The notes under the pieces were generated by a model. It ran no database searches. It saw nothing but the letters and a program-made list of their open reading frames with translations, and was not told where the DNA came from. DNA of 64,000 nucleotides, taken from contig NZ_JWJH01000010.1 of NCBI RefSeq assembly GCF_000949865.1, forward strand, positions 92,619-156,618. Reading direction: 5' to 3'. The DNA comes from Rhizobium nepotum 39/7. Its GTDB lineage: Bacteria; Pseudomonadota; Alphaproteobacteria; Rhizobiales; Rhizobiaceae. The stretch's first letter is position 1. Every line of letters begins with the position of its first letter. Position numbers and translations under genes: made by a program. Shown piece by piece: positions 33,935 through 43,237 of this stretch.

Positions 33935-35011
33935 ATGAAAAGCATTCTTTTAGCAGTGGCGATTGGCAGCATTTTCGCTTTGTCGTCCTGCAGCAATGAA
34001 GAACCACCGGCTGAAAAACCACTGCGCATCGTCGAGGTGGTCACGGCGGCGAAAAAGCCGGTCGGTCGCGGCAGCGTCATCACAGGCGAAGTAAGGGCGC
34101 GGGTTCAGACGGACCTGTCTTTCCGTGTGAGCGGCAAGATCACCGAGCGGCTGGTGGATGTCGGCGCGGCGGTAAAGACCGGGCAATTGCTCGCCCGCAT
34201 CGATCCGGAGGAGCAGAAGGCGGATATCGATGTCGCCTTGGCCAATCTGCAATCCGCTGAAGCGCAGATGACGCAGGCGAAGCTGGCGTTTGACCGCCAG
34301 CAAAGTCTTTTCAAGACGCAGGTAACCTCGCGCTCTGCGGTCGACAAGGCGCAGGAAACCCTGCTCACCACGCAAGGGGCGGTGAGATCGGCGCAGGCGC
34401 AGCTGGACACGGCGCGCGATGCGCTGTCCTACACCGAGCTCAAGGCCGATGCTGACGGCGTGATCACGGCGCGCAATGTCGAAGTCGGCCAGGTGGCGCA
34501 GGCCGCCCAGCTCGTCTTCACGTTGGCGCATGACGGTCCGCGCGATGCGGTTTTCGATGTCTACGAATCCCTGTTCCTCGAGCGCGACATCGATAATCTC
34601 GTCAATGTCAGCCTCCTGTCCGATCCCGCCCGCAGCGTGGAGGCGCCGGTGCGGGAGATTTCCCCGACGATCGATCCGGACAATGGAACGATCAGGGTCA
34701 AGGTCGGCCTGAATGGCGATCTGACGATGCCGCTCGGAGCGCCCGTTTCAGGCCATTTCCGCTTCCAGCAGGTCGATGCGATCGAGCTTCCCTGGTCAGC
34801 GATGACGTCTCAGAACGGTCTTCCCGCCGTCTGGGTAATCGATCCGCAATCCTCGGAAATCGCGATGCGCCGGATCGGGGTTGCCGATTACGAGACGGGT
34901 CAATTTGTTGTCGCGGAAGGGCTTCTTCCCGGCGACCTCGTGGTGACCAGCGGGACCAAATTTCTCCGCAAGGGTGAAAAGGTCGCCTATGAAAAGGGGC
35001 AGGCACAATAA
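33935..35011 (+). CDS. RND efflux periplasmic adaptor, lipoprotein (first copy)
   Basis: 358 residues. A lipoprotein signal ends in the lipobox FALSSC with Cys19 as lipidation site. Then comes the HlyD/AcrA layout: RVQTDLSFRVSGKI (barrel-sandwich half), a coiled-coil hairpin around residues 90-150, ADGVITARNVEVGQV (second half) and a beta-barrel/membrane-proximal end (VTSGTKFLRKGEKV). It links the RND pump to an outer-membrane channel. Its TAA overlaps the ATG of the next adaptor by one base. Confidence 0.9.
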   Translation: MKSILLAVAIGSIFALSSCSNEEPPAEKPLRIVEVVTAAKKPVGRGSVITGEVRARVQTDLSFRVSGKITERLVDVGAAVKTGQLLARIDPEEQKADIDVALANLQSAEAQMTQAKLAFDRQQSLFKTQVTSRSAVDKAQETLLTTQGAVRSAQAQLDTARDALSYTELKADADGVITARNVEVGQVAQAAQLVFTLAHDGPRDAVFDVYESLFLERDIDNLVNVSLLSDPARSVEAPVREISPTIDPDNGTIRVKVGLNGDLTMPLGAPVSGHFRFQQVDAIELPWSAMTSQNGLPAVWVIDPQSSEIAMRRIGVADYETGQFVVAEGLLPGDLVVTSGTKFLRKGEKVAYEKGQAQ

Positions 35012-36096
35012 TGTTCAAGATAAACAGAAGCTTGTTTTTGCTGCTCCCAGCGATCGCGGTCTCGTCCTGCCAGGAAAAGCAGGAAGCCCCCGCTGAGGCG
35101 CCGCGCCCGGTCCTCTCCATCGTCGTGGAGGAGAAGTCGGCCGATGTATTGCGGCTGACCGGCACGGTGGAATCGAGAATTCAGACCGACCTCGGCTTTC
35201 GTATTCTCGGCCGGATCATCGCCCGCAATGTCGACGTGGCGGATCTGGTCAAGAAAGGCGACGTCGTAGCGTCGATCGATCCGCTCGCGCTCGAACTTTC
35301 AGTGAAGAGTGCGCAATCCGATCTTTCCAATGCCGAAGCGCAATTGGCGAATGCGGTGACGACCGAGCAGCGTCAGCGTGTGCTGGCGGAAGCCCGCAGC
35401 GGCACGGAAGCTGCATTGGAAGAGGCCGAACAGGCCTCGCGAACCGCCAATGCCGCCGTCGCCAAAGCCCGCGCAAATTTGGACAAGGCTGAAGAGCAGC
35501 TGGGTTATACGCAGCTGCATGCGGAATTCGATGGCGTGGTAACCGCGACGTCGGGCGAAATCGGTCAGGTCGTCTCGGCCGGCCAGACGGTCGTGACCAT
35601 CGCCCGCCCGGAAGTGCGCGATGTGGTGGTCGACGTTCCGCAATTTGCGGCACAGCGGCTTGAGATCGGATCGACCTTCGAGATCGCCTTGCAGCTCGAT
35701 CCGAAAATACGCACCACCGGCGTGGTGCGCGAGATTGCTCCGGAAGCCGAAACCGCGACACGGACGCGCCGCACGAAAATCAGCCTGCAGGACGCGCCGC
35801 CGACATTCCGGCTCGGATCCGTCGTCACGGCTTCGGTGCTTACCGCATCCGACCCGCGGATCATGCTCCCGTCGTCGGCGCTGCTGCACAAGGATGGTGG
35901 ATGGGGCGTCTGGATCGTCAATACCGATACCGCGACGGTCACCTACCGGCCGGTCACGGTGGAGGGCGAACCCGCTGAAGGCGGCAATGCGCGCGTCACC
36001 GGCGGCCTCAAGCCCGGCGAACGCGTCGCCAGCGCCGGCGTTCACAAGTTTACGGATGGACAAGCCATCAGGATCGATCAGGAGGTCCATCAGTGA
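35011..36096 (+). CDS. RND efflux periplasmic adaptor, lipoprotein (second copy)
   Basis: 361 residues, a second, diverged adaptor. Lipobox IAVSSC with Cys20, IQTDLGFRILGRIIARNVDV, a coiled coil rich in Glu/Ala/Arg (about 95-160), then FDGVVTATSGEIGQVVSAGQ and a barrel domain. It overlaps the pump gene by four bases (GTGA). Two adaptors for one pump suggests a mixed adaptor assembly, as in some TriABC-like systems. Confidence 0.9.
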   Translation: MFKINRSLFLLLPAIAVSSCQEKQEAPAEAPRPVLSIVVEEKSADVLRLTGTVESRIQTDLGFRILGRIIARNVDVADLVKKGDVVASIDPLALELSVKSAQSDLSNAEAQLANAVTTEQRQRVLAEARSGTEAALEEAEQASRTANAAVAKARANLDKAEEQLGYTQLHAEFDGVVTATSGEIGQVVSAGQTVVTIARPEVRDVVVDVPQFAAQRLEIGSTFEIALQLDPKIRTTGVVREIAPEAETATRTRRTKISLQDAPPTFRLGSVVTASVLTASDPRIMLPSSALLHKDGGWGVWIVNTDTATVTYRPVTVEGEPAEGGNARVTGGLKPGERVASAGVHKFTDGQAIRIDQEVHQ

Positions 36097-39000
36097 AGAA
36101 ATTCAACCTCTCCGACTGGGCGCTCGAGCACCGTTCGCTCGTCTGGTACTTCATGCTGGTCTTCGTTCTCGCCGGCGTTTTCTCCTATCTCAACCTCGGA
36201 CGTGAGGAAGACCCGAATTTCACCATCAAGACCATGGTGATCAGCGCGCAATGGCCCGGCGCCTCGGCGGAGGAAGTGGCCCGGCAGGTGACCGACCGGA
36301 TCGAAAAGAAGCTCGAAGAACTCGACAATCTCGACCATCTGCGCAGCCAGACGGTGGCCGGCCGGACGACGATTTTCGTGGAACTCGTGCCTGAAACCAA
36401 GGCGAGGAACGTTGAGCCGACTTGGGTGCGGGTGCGCAACATGATCGGCGACATCAAGGGTGATTTCCCCTCGGGCGTCGTGGGTCCGTTCTTCAACGAC
36501 CGTTTCGGTGATGTGTACGGCAACATCTACGCCTTCACTAGCGATGGTCTCAGCCAGCGGCAATTGCGCGATCTGGTGGAAGATGCGCGCGCGAAGGTTC
36601 TGACCGTCGACAATATCGGCAAGGTCGATGTCATCGGCGCGCAGGACGAAGCGATCTATCTGGAGTTTTCCACGCGGCAGATCGCGGCGCTCGGCATTGA
36701 TCAGCAGTCGATCATCAAGACGCTGCAATCCCAGAATGCCGTTACCCAGTCCGGTTTTGTTAACGCCGGTCCCGAGCGTGTCGCGCTGCGCGTCAGCGGC
36801 CAGTTCACCACGGAAGACAGCCTGCGGGCCATCAACTTGCGCGTCAACAACCGGTTCTTCCCGCTGACGGAGGTGGCAACGATCAGGCGCGGCTACGCCG
36901 ATCCGCCGTCTTCGCTTTTCCGCTTTAACGGGCAACCGGCCATCGGCCTTGCCATCGGCATGAAGACCGGTGCCAACCTCGTGCATTTCGGCGAGGCGCT
37001 GGACGCACAGATGAAGCGTATCGTGACGGACTTGCCTGTTGGCGTCGATGTGCACCGGGTATCCGATCAGCCGGCCGTGGTGGATGAGGCGGTTTCCGGC
37101 TTCACCTCGGCCCTGTTCGAGGCGATCGCCATCGTTCTCGTCATCAGCTTCATCAGCCTCGGATTGCGGGCGGGCATGGTCGTTGCCGTGTCCATCCCGC
37201 TCGTGCTGGCGATCACTTTCGTCTACATGGAATATACCGGAATTTCGCTGCAACGAATCTCTCTGGGCGCCCTCATCATCGCGCTCGGACTTCTCGTCGA
37301 CGATGCGATGATTGCCGTCGAGATGATGGTCGCGCGGCTCGAGGTCGGAGACGATCTCAGAAAAGCGGCGACCTATGTTTATACCTCCACCGCTTTTCCG
37401 ATGCTGACCGGCACGCTGGTCACCGTCGCCGGCTTCATTCCTGTCGGCCTCAACAACAGCGCGGCGGGCGAATTCACGTTCACCCTCTTCGTGGTGATCG
37501 CCGTTTCGCTGATCGTCTCGTGGATCGTCGCGGTCCTGTTCACGCCGCTGCTCGGCGTGACGATATTGCCGAAGACGATGAAATCGCACCACGGGAAGAA
37601 GGGTCGATTTGCCTCCGGCTTTTCCTGGCTTCTGGGCCGTGCCCTGCGCTGGCGCTGGGTGACGATCATCCTCACCATTGCGCTGTTCGGCCTTTCCGTC
37701 GGCGGCATGAGCCTCGTGCAGCAACAGTTCTTTCCTTCGTCGGACCGCGTGGAGCTTATCGTCGACTGGAACCTGCCGCAGAACAGTTCGATTGCCGAAA
37801 CCAACCGGCAGATGGCGCAGTTCGAGCAGGAAGCGCTAGCGAAGAACCCGGATATCGACCACTGGACAACCTATGTCGGCGAAGGCGCACCGCGTTTCAT
37901 CCTCTCCTTCGATGTGCAGACGCCGGATGTCACCTTCGGTCAGACGATCATCGTCACCAAGGGGCTTGATGTGCGCGACAAGGTCCGCGCTGAGTTGCAG
38001 GATTATCTGAACCGGACATTCACCGGCACCGACGCCTTTGTGAAATTGCTCGATATCGGCCCTCCGGTCGGCAAACCGGTGCAATACCGCTTGAGCGGTC
38101 CGGATATCCAGCATGTTCGCGAACTAGGCCAGCAGCTGGCGGGCGTCGTCGGCGAGCATAAGCTTCTTTCCAACATGGTCATGGACTGGAACGAGCCGAC
38201 GCGCGTGGTCAAGGTGGATGTGTTGCAGGACAAGGCCCGGCAGCTCGGCGTCTCGTCGGAAGACATTGCCAATACCATGAACAGCATTGTCGAGGGTTCC
38301 ACCGTGACGCAGGTCAAGGATGGCATTTACCTCGTCAATGTGGTGGCGCGTGCGCAGTTGGCGGAACGCGGCTCCATCGAGACATTGCAGAACCTGCAAT
38401 TGCCGGCGACGAACGGCAAGGCCGTGCCGCTGTCGGCAATCGCCAATTTCCGCTACGAGCTGGAGCAGCCGACCATCTGGCGTCGCGACAGGATCCCGAC
38501 AGTCACCGTCAAGGCTGCCATCATCGGTCCGACACAGCCGGCGACAATCGTGGAGCAGTTGAAACCGAAACTTGAGGCTTTCGCAAAGGCGCTCCCCGTG
38601 GGTTACAAGCTGGAGACAGGCGGCTCAGTGGAATCCAGCGCGGATTCGCAAGCGCCAATCGTCGCTGTGGTGCCCTTGATGCTGTTTGCGATGGCGACAA
38701 TCCTGATGCTCCAGCTGCAAAGCTTCAGCCGGCTGTTTCTGGTCTTCGCCGTGGCGCCCACGGCATTGATCGGCGTGGTGGTGGCGCTGCTGCTTTCCAA
38801 TGCACCGATGGGCTTCGTCGCCATTCTCGGCGTACTTGCGTTGATAGGCATCCTGATCCGCAACTCGGTCATTCTCGTCGTCCAGATCGAACATCTGAGA
38901 AACGAGGGGGTTTCGGCCTGGCGCGCGGTCATCGAGGCGACCGAGCACCGCATGCGGCCGATCATGCTGACGGCGGCGGCGGCGACGCTGGCCCTCATCC

Positions 39001-39164
39001 CCATATCGCGGGAGATTTTCTGGGGCCCGATGGCCTATGCGATGATGGGCGGCATTGTGGTCGGCACGGCGCTCACGCTGCTTTTCCTTCCGGCGCTCTA
39101 CGTCGCGTGGTTCCGCATTCCGCGTGAGGATGACCAGCCGGAAGAACAGGAAATCAAGGCGTGA
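36093..39164 (+). CDS. RND family efflux pump, inner-membrane subunit
   Basis: 1023 residues, normal for HAE-type RND pumps, with twelve membrane segments in the 1+5+1+5 layout and two large periplasmic loops. The proton-relay aspartates are in LIIALGLLVDDAMIAVEMMV. The second half carries the parallel motif LGVLALIGILIRNSVILVVQ. The start is GTG 36093. It exports hydrophobic toxins with the two upstream adaptors; no outer-membrane factor gene is present, so a TolC-like protein from elsewhere must complete the channel. Confidence 0.95.
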   Translation: MKKFNLSDWALEHRSLVWYFMLVFVLAGVFSYLNLGREEDPNFTIKTMVISAQWPGASAEEVARQVTDRIEKKLEELDNLDHLRSQTVAGRTTIFVELVPETKARNVEPTWVRVRNMIGDIKGDFPSGVVGPFFNDRFGDVYGNIYAFTSDGLSQRQLRDLVEDARAKVLTVDNIGKVDVIGAQDEAIYLEFSTRQIAALGIDQQSIIKTLQSQNAVTQSGFVNAGPERVALRVSGQFTTEDSLRAINLRVNNRFFPLTEVATIRRGYADPPSSLFRFNGQPAIGLAIGMKTGANLVHFGEALDAQMKRIVTDLPVGVDVHRVSDQPAVVDEAVSGFTSALFEAIAIVLVISFISLGLRAGMVVAVSIPLVLAITFVYMEYTGISLQRISLGALIIALGLLVDDAMIAVEMMVARLEVGDDLRKAATYVYTSTAFPMLTGTLVTVAGFIPVGLNNSAAGEFTFTLFVVIAVSLIVSWIVAVLFTPLLGVTILPKTMKSHHGKKGRFASGFSWLLGRALRWRWVTIILTIALFGLSVGGMSLVQQQFFPSSDRVELIVDWNLPQNSSIAETNRQMAQFEQEALAKNPDIDHWTTYVGEGAPRFILSFDVQTPDVTFGQTIIVTKGLDVRDKVRAELQDYLNRTFTGTDAFVKLLDIGPPVGKPVQYRLSGPDIQHVRELGQQLAGVVGEHKLLSNMVMDWNEPTRVVKVDVLQDKARQLGVSSEDIANTMNSIVEGSTVTQVKDGIYLVNVVARAQLAERGSIETLQNLQLPATNGKAVPLSAIANFRYELEQPTIWRRDRIPTVTVKAAIIGPTQPATIVEQLKPKLEAFAKALPVGYKLETGGSVESSADSQAPIVAVVPLMLFAMATILMLQLQSFSRLFLVFAVAPTALIGVVVALLLSNAPMGFVAILGVLALIGILIRNSVILVVQIEHLRNEGVSAWRAVIEATEHRMRPIMLTAAAATLALIPISREIFWGPMAYAMMGGIVVGTALTLLFLPALYVAWFRIPREDDQPEEQEIKA

Positions 39165-39177
39165 TATCCGACGACAA

Positions 39178-39213
39178 ACGGACACACCCTCGTGATCGCG
39201 AGGGTGTGTCCGT
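39178..39213 (+). terminator. Strong stem-loop after RND operon
   Basis: Fifteen-base perfect arms, ACGGACACACCCTCG and CGAGGGTGTGTCCGT, with a six-base loop, starting 14 bases after the pump stop. No U-tract, but the stem is the longest in the window. Confidence 0.75.
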
Positions 39214-39333
39214 GCAGGGGCGGCAAGGTCGCCCTCTCGCCTAAATTCCCTAAAAATGGCCGCCATCGTTGTTCCTCCGGTCCGGATGGTGTTAGGAAGA
39301 TCGGCTTAGCTGCGGGAGCGGCGCTGCCCTTCT

Positions 39334-39349
39334 ACAGACGGGCGTCTGT
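39334..39349. promoter_or_regulatory. Inverted repeat upstream of asparagine-locus GntR
   Basis: Arms ACAGACG and CGTCTGT with two bases between, 41 bases before the GntR start. It shares ACAGA/TCTGT with the operators at 41533 and 41645 but has different spacing, so autoregulation is only a possibility. Confidence 0.35.
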
Positions 39350-39389
39350 TCCCATGTTGTGGGCGATCAAGGGTGTAGGAGGTTGAAAG

Positions 39390-40106
39390 ATGGGCGGATT
39401 GTCGGATTGGCTTGCGGACGCACAGCCGATCAATCGCAAGAATGCTGCGGAAGTTGTGTTCGATGATATCCGTTCGGCGATTACCTCAGGGCAGCTTGCG
39501 GTTGGAACCCGGCTGCCGTCGGAGGCTCATCTGGCGGTACGATATGGTGTCAGCCGGCCGATCGTCCGCGAGGCGCTGCGCTCTCTCCAGACTTTGGGTT
39601 TGACCCAGACCCGCACCGGAAGCGGCACCTATGTCATGACGGGAACGCCACCATCCGAGTTGAGTTATGGGGCCTATTCCGCCCGCGATCTGATCGAGGC
39701 CCGCCCCTTCATCGAAGTGCCGGCGGCCGGGTGGGCGGCGCTGCGGCGCACGGATGCGCAATTGGGGATATTGCTGGAACTATGCGGCCGGATGGAAGCC
39801 GAAGAGAGGCCGCATCCCTGGGTGCTGCTGGACGGCCAATTCCATTGCGCGATCGCGGAAGCCTCGGCAAACGCTTTGTTTGCCAAGGTCGTCGCCGATG
39901 CCCGCGAGGCACTTTCCCAGCAGTCCGAAATGGTGAACCTGATGGCGGGCCGTCGCGTCGCGTCGAATTTAGAGCACCGCCGGATCGTTGAGGCGATCCG
40001 GCGGGGTTCCGCGCCTGAGGCGCGCGAGGCGATGGAGCTTCACCTGGGGCAGGTGAAGCAGGTGGTGACGACGATCATTGGAGAAGATCGGGTTCGCCAG
40101 CCATAA
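39390..40106 (+). CDS. GntR/FadR-family regulator of asparagine/aspartate locus (AnsR-like by context)
   Basis: 238 residues. Winged helix about 18-85 (AAEVVFDDIRSAITSGQLAV, PSEAHLAVRYGVSRPIVREA, LRSLQTLGLTQT) and an FCD domain with DGQFHCAIAEAS and NLEHRRIVEAIRRG. AGGAGG precedes the ATG. The 3' end overlaps the convergent aspartase gene by 32 bases. In Rhizobium etli a GntR-type AnsR represses asparagine genes, so a similar role is likely. Confidence 0.85.
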   Translation: MGGLSDWLADAQPINRKNAAEVVFDDIRSAITSGQLAVGTRLPSEAHLAVRYGVSRPIVREALRSLQTLGLTQTRTGSGTYVMTGTPPSELSYGAYSARDLIEARPFIEVPAAGWAALRRTDAQLGILLELCGRMEAEERPHPWVLLDGQFHCAIAEASANALFAKVVADAREALSQQSEMVNLMAGRRVASNLEHRRIVEAIRRGSAPEAREAMELHLGQVKQVVTTIIGEDRVRQP

Positions 40107-41493
40107 GGGTAGGCAGATTGGCGAGGTGGCGGGGGCTAAGCGCCTGCTGGAGTTGCGCCTCCGTCAGATATCCGCGCTCCAGAACCACCTGCGGCACGGT
40201 GCGTCCGCTGGCAAGCGCTTCCTTCGCGACTTCGGTCGCCGCGTAATAGCCGATGATCGGATTGAGCGCGGTTGCCAGCCCGATCGATTCTTCAACACGC
40301 TGCGCCATGATTGCGGGATTGGCGACGATGCCATCGACACAACGTTCCGCCAAAGTCCGGCAGGCCGCGCTCAGCTGGCTGATGCTCTGGGAAAGCGCGC
40401 GCACGATGATCGGCTCGAAGGCGTTCAGCTGAAGCTGTCCGGCTTCGGCCGCCATGGTGATGGTGATGTCGTTGCCGATCACCGCATAGGCCACCTGGTT
40501 GACCACTTCGGGAATGACCGGATTGATCTTGCCCGGCATGATGCTGGAGCCCGCCTGAACGGATGGCAGGGTGATCTCGCCGATGCCGGCGCGTGGGCCG
40601 GAAGAGAGCAGGCGCAGGTCGTTGCAGGTTTTCGACAGTTTGACGGCGACGCGTTTCAACACGCCGGACAGATGCACGAAAGCGCCGGGATCCTGCGTCG
40701 CTTCAATCAGATCGGCCGCCGTCTCCAGTGGTCGCCCGGTCAGTCGCGCCAGATGCTGGCAGGCGAGCGCCGCATAACCGCGCGGCGCATTCAGCCCCGT
40801 GCCGATGGCGGTGGCGCCGAGATTGATCTCGTGCAGCAGTGCTGCGGATTCGATGAGGCGGGCCTGATCTTCGCCCAGCATCACCACGAAAGTGCGGAAT
40901 TCTTGGCCGAGCGTCATCGGCACGGCGTCCTGCAACTGTGTGCGCCCCAGCTTGATGAAGCCGGAAAACTCCTGCGCCTTGCGGTCGAAGGCGTCTTTCA
41001 ACACACCCATGGAGGTCGCGAGATCGTCGATCGCCTCGATCAGCCCGACATTGATCGCCGTCGGATAGGCGTCGTTGGTCGACTGGCTGAGATTGACATG
41101 GTCGTTCGGGTGAAGGTGGGCATAGTCGCCCTTTTGGTGGCCAAGTAGTTCAAGCGCGCGGTTGGCGATGACCTCGTTGGCATTCATGTTGGTGGAGGTG
41201 CCGGCTCCACCCTGGATCTCATCCACCACGAATTGCTCATGAAGCGCACCGGCGCGGATTTCCCGGCATGCCTTGACGATTGCCTCCATGCGCTCGCGGT
41301 CGAGCAGTCCCAGCTCGTGATTTGCGAGGGCCGCAGCTTCCTTCACATAGGCCAATCCCCTGATGAGATAGGGGTTATGGCCGATGGTCACGCCCGTGAT
41401 CTGAAAGTTTTCCACCGCACGCGCGGTATGTACGCCCCAATAAACATCTGCCGGAATTTCTTTCGTTCCGAGCAAATCCTGCTCCCTGCGCAT
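40075..41493 (-). CDS. aspA: Aspartate ammonia-lyase
   Basis: 472 residues from ATG 41493. Converts aspartate to fumarate and ammonia. Fumarase/aspartase signature GSSIMPGKINPV (322-333 counting from the TTG below), with GGAGTSTNMNANEVIANRA and HPNDHVNLSQSTNDAYPTA as substrate-site segments. Start uncertain: GGAGG at 41508-41512 is 5, 11 and 14 bases from GTG 41502, GTG 41496 and ATG 41493; the frame also opens at TTG 41514. Divergent from the permease-asparaginase genes, so asparagine is taken up, deamidated to aspartate and then to fumarate. Its 3' end overlaps the regulator gene on the other strand. Confidence 0.93.
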   Translation of the reverse strand: MRREQDLLGTKEIPADVYWGVHTARAVENFQITGVTIGHNPYLIRGLAYVKEAAALANHELGLLDRERMEAIVKACREIRAGALHEQFVVDEIQGGAGTSTNMNANEVIANRALELLGHQKGDYAHLHPNDHVNLSQSTNDAYPTAINVGLIEAIDDLATSMGVLKDAFDRKAQEFSGFIKLGRTQLQDAVPMTLGQEFRTFVVMLGEDQARLIESAALLHEINLGATAIGTGLNAPRGYAALACQHLARLTGRPLETAADLIEATQDPGAFVHLSGVLKRVAVKLSKTCNDLRLLSSGPRAGIGEITLPSVQAGSSIMPGKINPVIPEVVNQVAYAVIGNDITITMAAEAGQLQLNAFEPIIVRALSQSISQLSAACRTLAERCVDGIVANPAIMAQRVEESIGLATALNPIIGYYAATEVAKEALASGRTVPQVVLERGYLTEAQLQQALSPRHLANLPTLMAGEPDLLQ

Positions 41494-41532
41494 CACGCCC
41501 ACTTTTTCCTCCAATGGCTCAAAGCTTTATCT

Positions 41533-41559
41533 AAATCTGTAAAGCTGTCTTACAGATTT
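41533..41559. promoter_or_regulatory. Palindromic operator A between aspA and permease
   Basis: Perfect ten-base arms AAATCTGTAA and TTACAGATTT with seven bases between. It lies about 40-66 bases upstream of the aspartase start, placed to control it and the divergent permease operon. The GntR protein encoded at 39390 is the obvious candidate to bind. Confidence 0.65.
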
Positions 41560-41644
41560 TCTGACCTTAGTCACTCCTTGTGCGGAGGTCAATAATGATC
41601 ACATCCCCTTGACGAACAGCTTTCTCTGCGATTATGAGAAGCGA

Positions 41645-41671
41645 AAATCTGTCATGCAGCTTTACAGCGTG
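41645..41671. promoter_or_regulatory. Degenerate operator B before amino-acid permease
   Basis: AAATCTGT at 41645-41652 and TTACAG at 41662-41667 keep the seven-base spacing of operator A; the outer bases of the right arm differ. The centres of A and B are about 112 bases apart, so looping is conceivable. Confidence 0.45.
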
Positions 41672-41776
41672 CATGGGCATGCCGGCCACATTTCCAGCGA
41701 GGACCGTGCCAGTTCCTATTTTGATTTTCGGCGTTGCGCCGACTGCAAAGCAAATTCATTGGGAGGAGAAATATCA

Positions 41777-43237
41777 ATGAAATCTGTGAAAACGGCGTCT
41801 GCCGAACGTGAGGTCTTCGTCGAAGAAGACCTCGGCTACCACAAGGCTCTCAAACCGCGGCAGATCCAGATGATCGCCATCGGCGGCGCGATCGGTACCG
41901 GGCTGTTCCTCGGCGCCGGTGGCCGGCTGGCGCAGGCGGGTCCTGCGCTGGTGTTTGTTTATGCGCTTTGCGGATTTTTCGCGTTTCTCGTTCTGCGCGC
42001 GCTCGGCGAGCTTATCATGCATCGTCCGAGTTCCGGCTCTTTCGTTTCCTATGCCCGCGAGTTCTACGGCGAAAAAATGGCTTTCGCTGCCGGCTGGATG
42101 TACTGGCTGAACTGGGCGATGACTTCGGTGGCGGACGTGACCGCCGTTGCGCTCTACATGAATTTCTTCAAGAATTATGTTCCCTGGCTGGCCGGTATCG
42201 ACCAGTGGGTGTTCGCACTGACCGCACTTCTGGTCGTGCTGGCGATGAATATGCTTTCGGTGAAGGTGTTTGGCGAGCTTGAATTCTGGTTCAGCCTGAT
42301 CAAGGTGCTGGCGCTTGCCGTTTTCCTCGTCGTCGGCGTTTATTTCGTCATCTTCGGCACGCCCATCGAAGGCCATGTTACCGGCTTCAGCATCATCACC
42401 GACAATGGCGGCTTCTTCCCGAACGGTATTCTTCCCGCCTTTGTCATCATTCAGGGCGTGGTGTTCGCTTATGCCTCGATCGAACTGATCGGCACGGCGG
42501 CTGGGGAAACCGAAGATCCGCGCAAGGTCATGCCCCGCGCCATCCGCGCCGTGGTCCTGCGTCTCGTGGTCTTTTATGTCGGCTCGGTGCTGTTGTTCAC
42601 CCTGCTTCTGCCCTATACCGCCTACAAGGCGGGCGAGAGCCCCTTCGTCACCTTTTTCGGTTCCATCGGCGTTCAGGGGGCGGATGTGATTATGAATCTC
42701 GTCGTTCTGACTGCCGTGTTGTCCTCGCTCAATGCCGGTCTTTATTCCACTGGCCGTATTCTCCACTCCATGGCGGTCTCCGGATCGGCCCCGGCGGCGC
42801 TTGCGAAGATGAACAAGGCCGGCGTGCCCTATGGCGGTATTGCGGTGACGGCCGCCGTCACCGTTCTCGGCGTGGCGCTGAACGCCGTCGTGCCGGCTGC
42901 TGCCTTCGAGATCGCACTTAATCTCTCGGCGCTCGGCATCATCTGCGCTTGGGCGGTCATCGTGCTCTGCCAGCTTAAACTGTGGCATCTTTCCCGCCGT
43001 GGCGAACTGGTTCGCCCGGATTTCCGCATGTTCGGTGCGCCTTACACCGGCATCCTCACGCTTGTTTTCCTGTTCGGCGTGTTGGTGCTGATGGCGTTTG
43101 ACTATCCCGTCGGCTCGTGGACCATCGCTTCATTGCTGATCATCATCCCGGCGCTGGTCATCGGCTGGTACCTGCTGCGTGACCGTATCCACCGTCTGGC
43201 GGACGAGCGCGTGGCGGGCGCGGGAGCGTCGCGTTGA
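41777..43237 (+). CDS. ansP: Amino-acid permease, AnsP/AAT family (probable asparagine permease)
   Basis: 486 residues with twelve membrane segments. It opens with [19 protein letters not shown] and [11 protein letters not shown], the signature of the AAT branch of APC permeases (AnsP, GabP, AroP). [20 protein letters not shown] is the conserved loop after segment 6. The frame is open to 41609, but ATG 41777 has GGAGGAG nine bases upstream and gives the family N-terminus. Its stop overlaps the asparaginase start. Asparagine is the likely substrate from context; aspartate or another amino acid is possible. Confidence 0.85.
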   Translation: MKSVKTASAEREVFVEEDLGYHKALKPRQIQMIAIGGAIGTGLFLGAGGRLAQAGPALVFVYALCGFFAFLVLRALGELIMHRPSSGSFVSYAREFYGEKMAFAAGWMYWLNWAMTSVADVTAVALYMNFFKNYVPWLAGIDQWVFALTALLVVLAMNMLSVKVFGELEFWFSLIKVLALAVFLVVGVYFVIFGTPIEGHVTGFSIITDNGGFFPNGILPAFVIIQGVVFAYASIELIGTAAGETEDPRKVMPRAIRAVVLRLVVFYVGSVLLFTLLLPYTAYKAGESPFVTFFGSIGVQGADVIMNLVVLTAVLSSLNAGLYSTGRILHSMAVSGSAPAALAKMNKAGVPYGGIAVTAAVTVLGVALNAVVPAAAFEIALNLSALGIICAWAVIVLCQLKLWHLSRRGELVRPDFRMFGAPYTGILTLVFLFGVLVLMAFDYPVGSWTIASLLIIIPALVIGWYLLRDRIHRLADERVAGAGASR

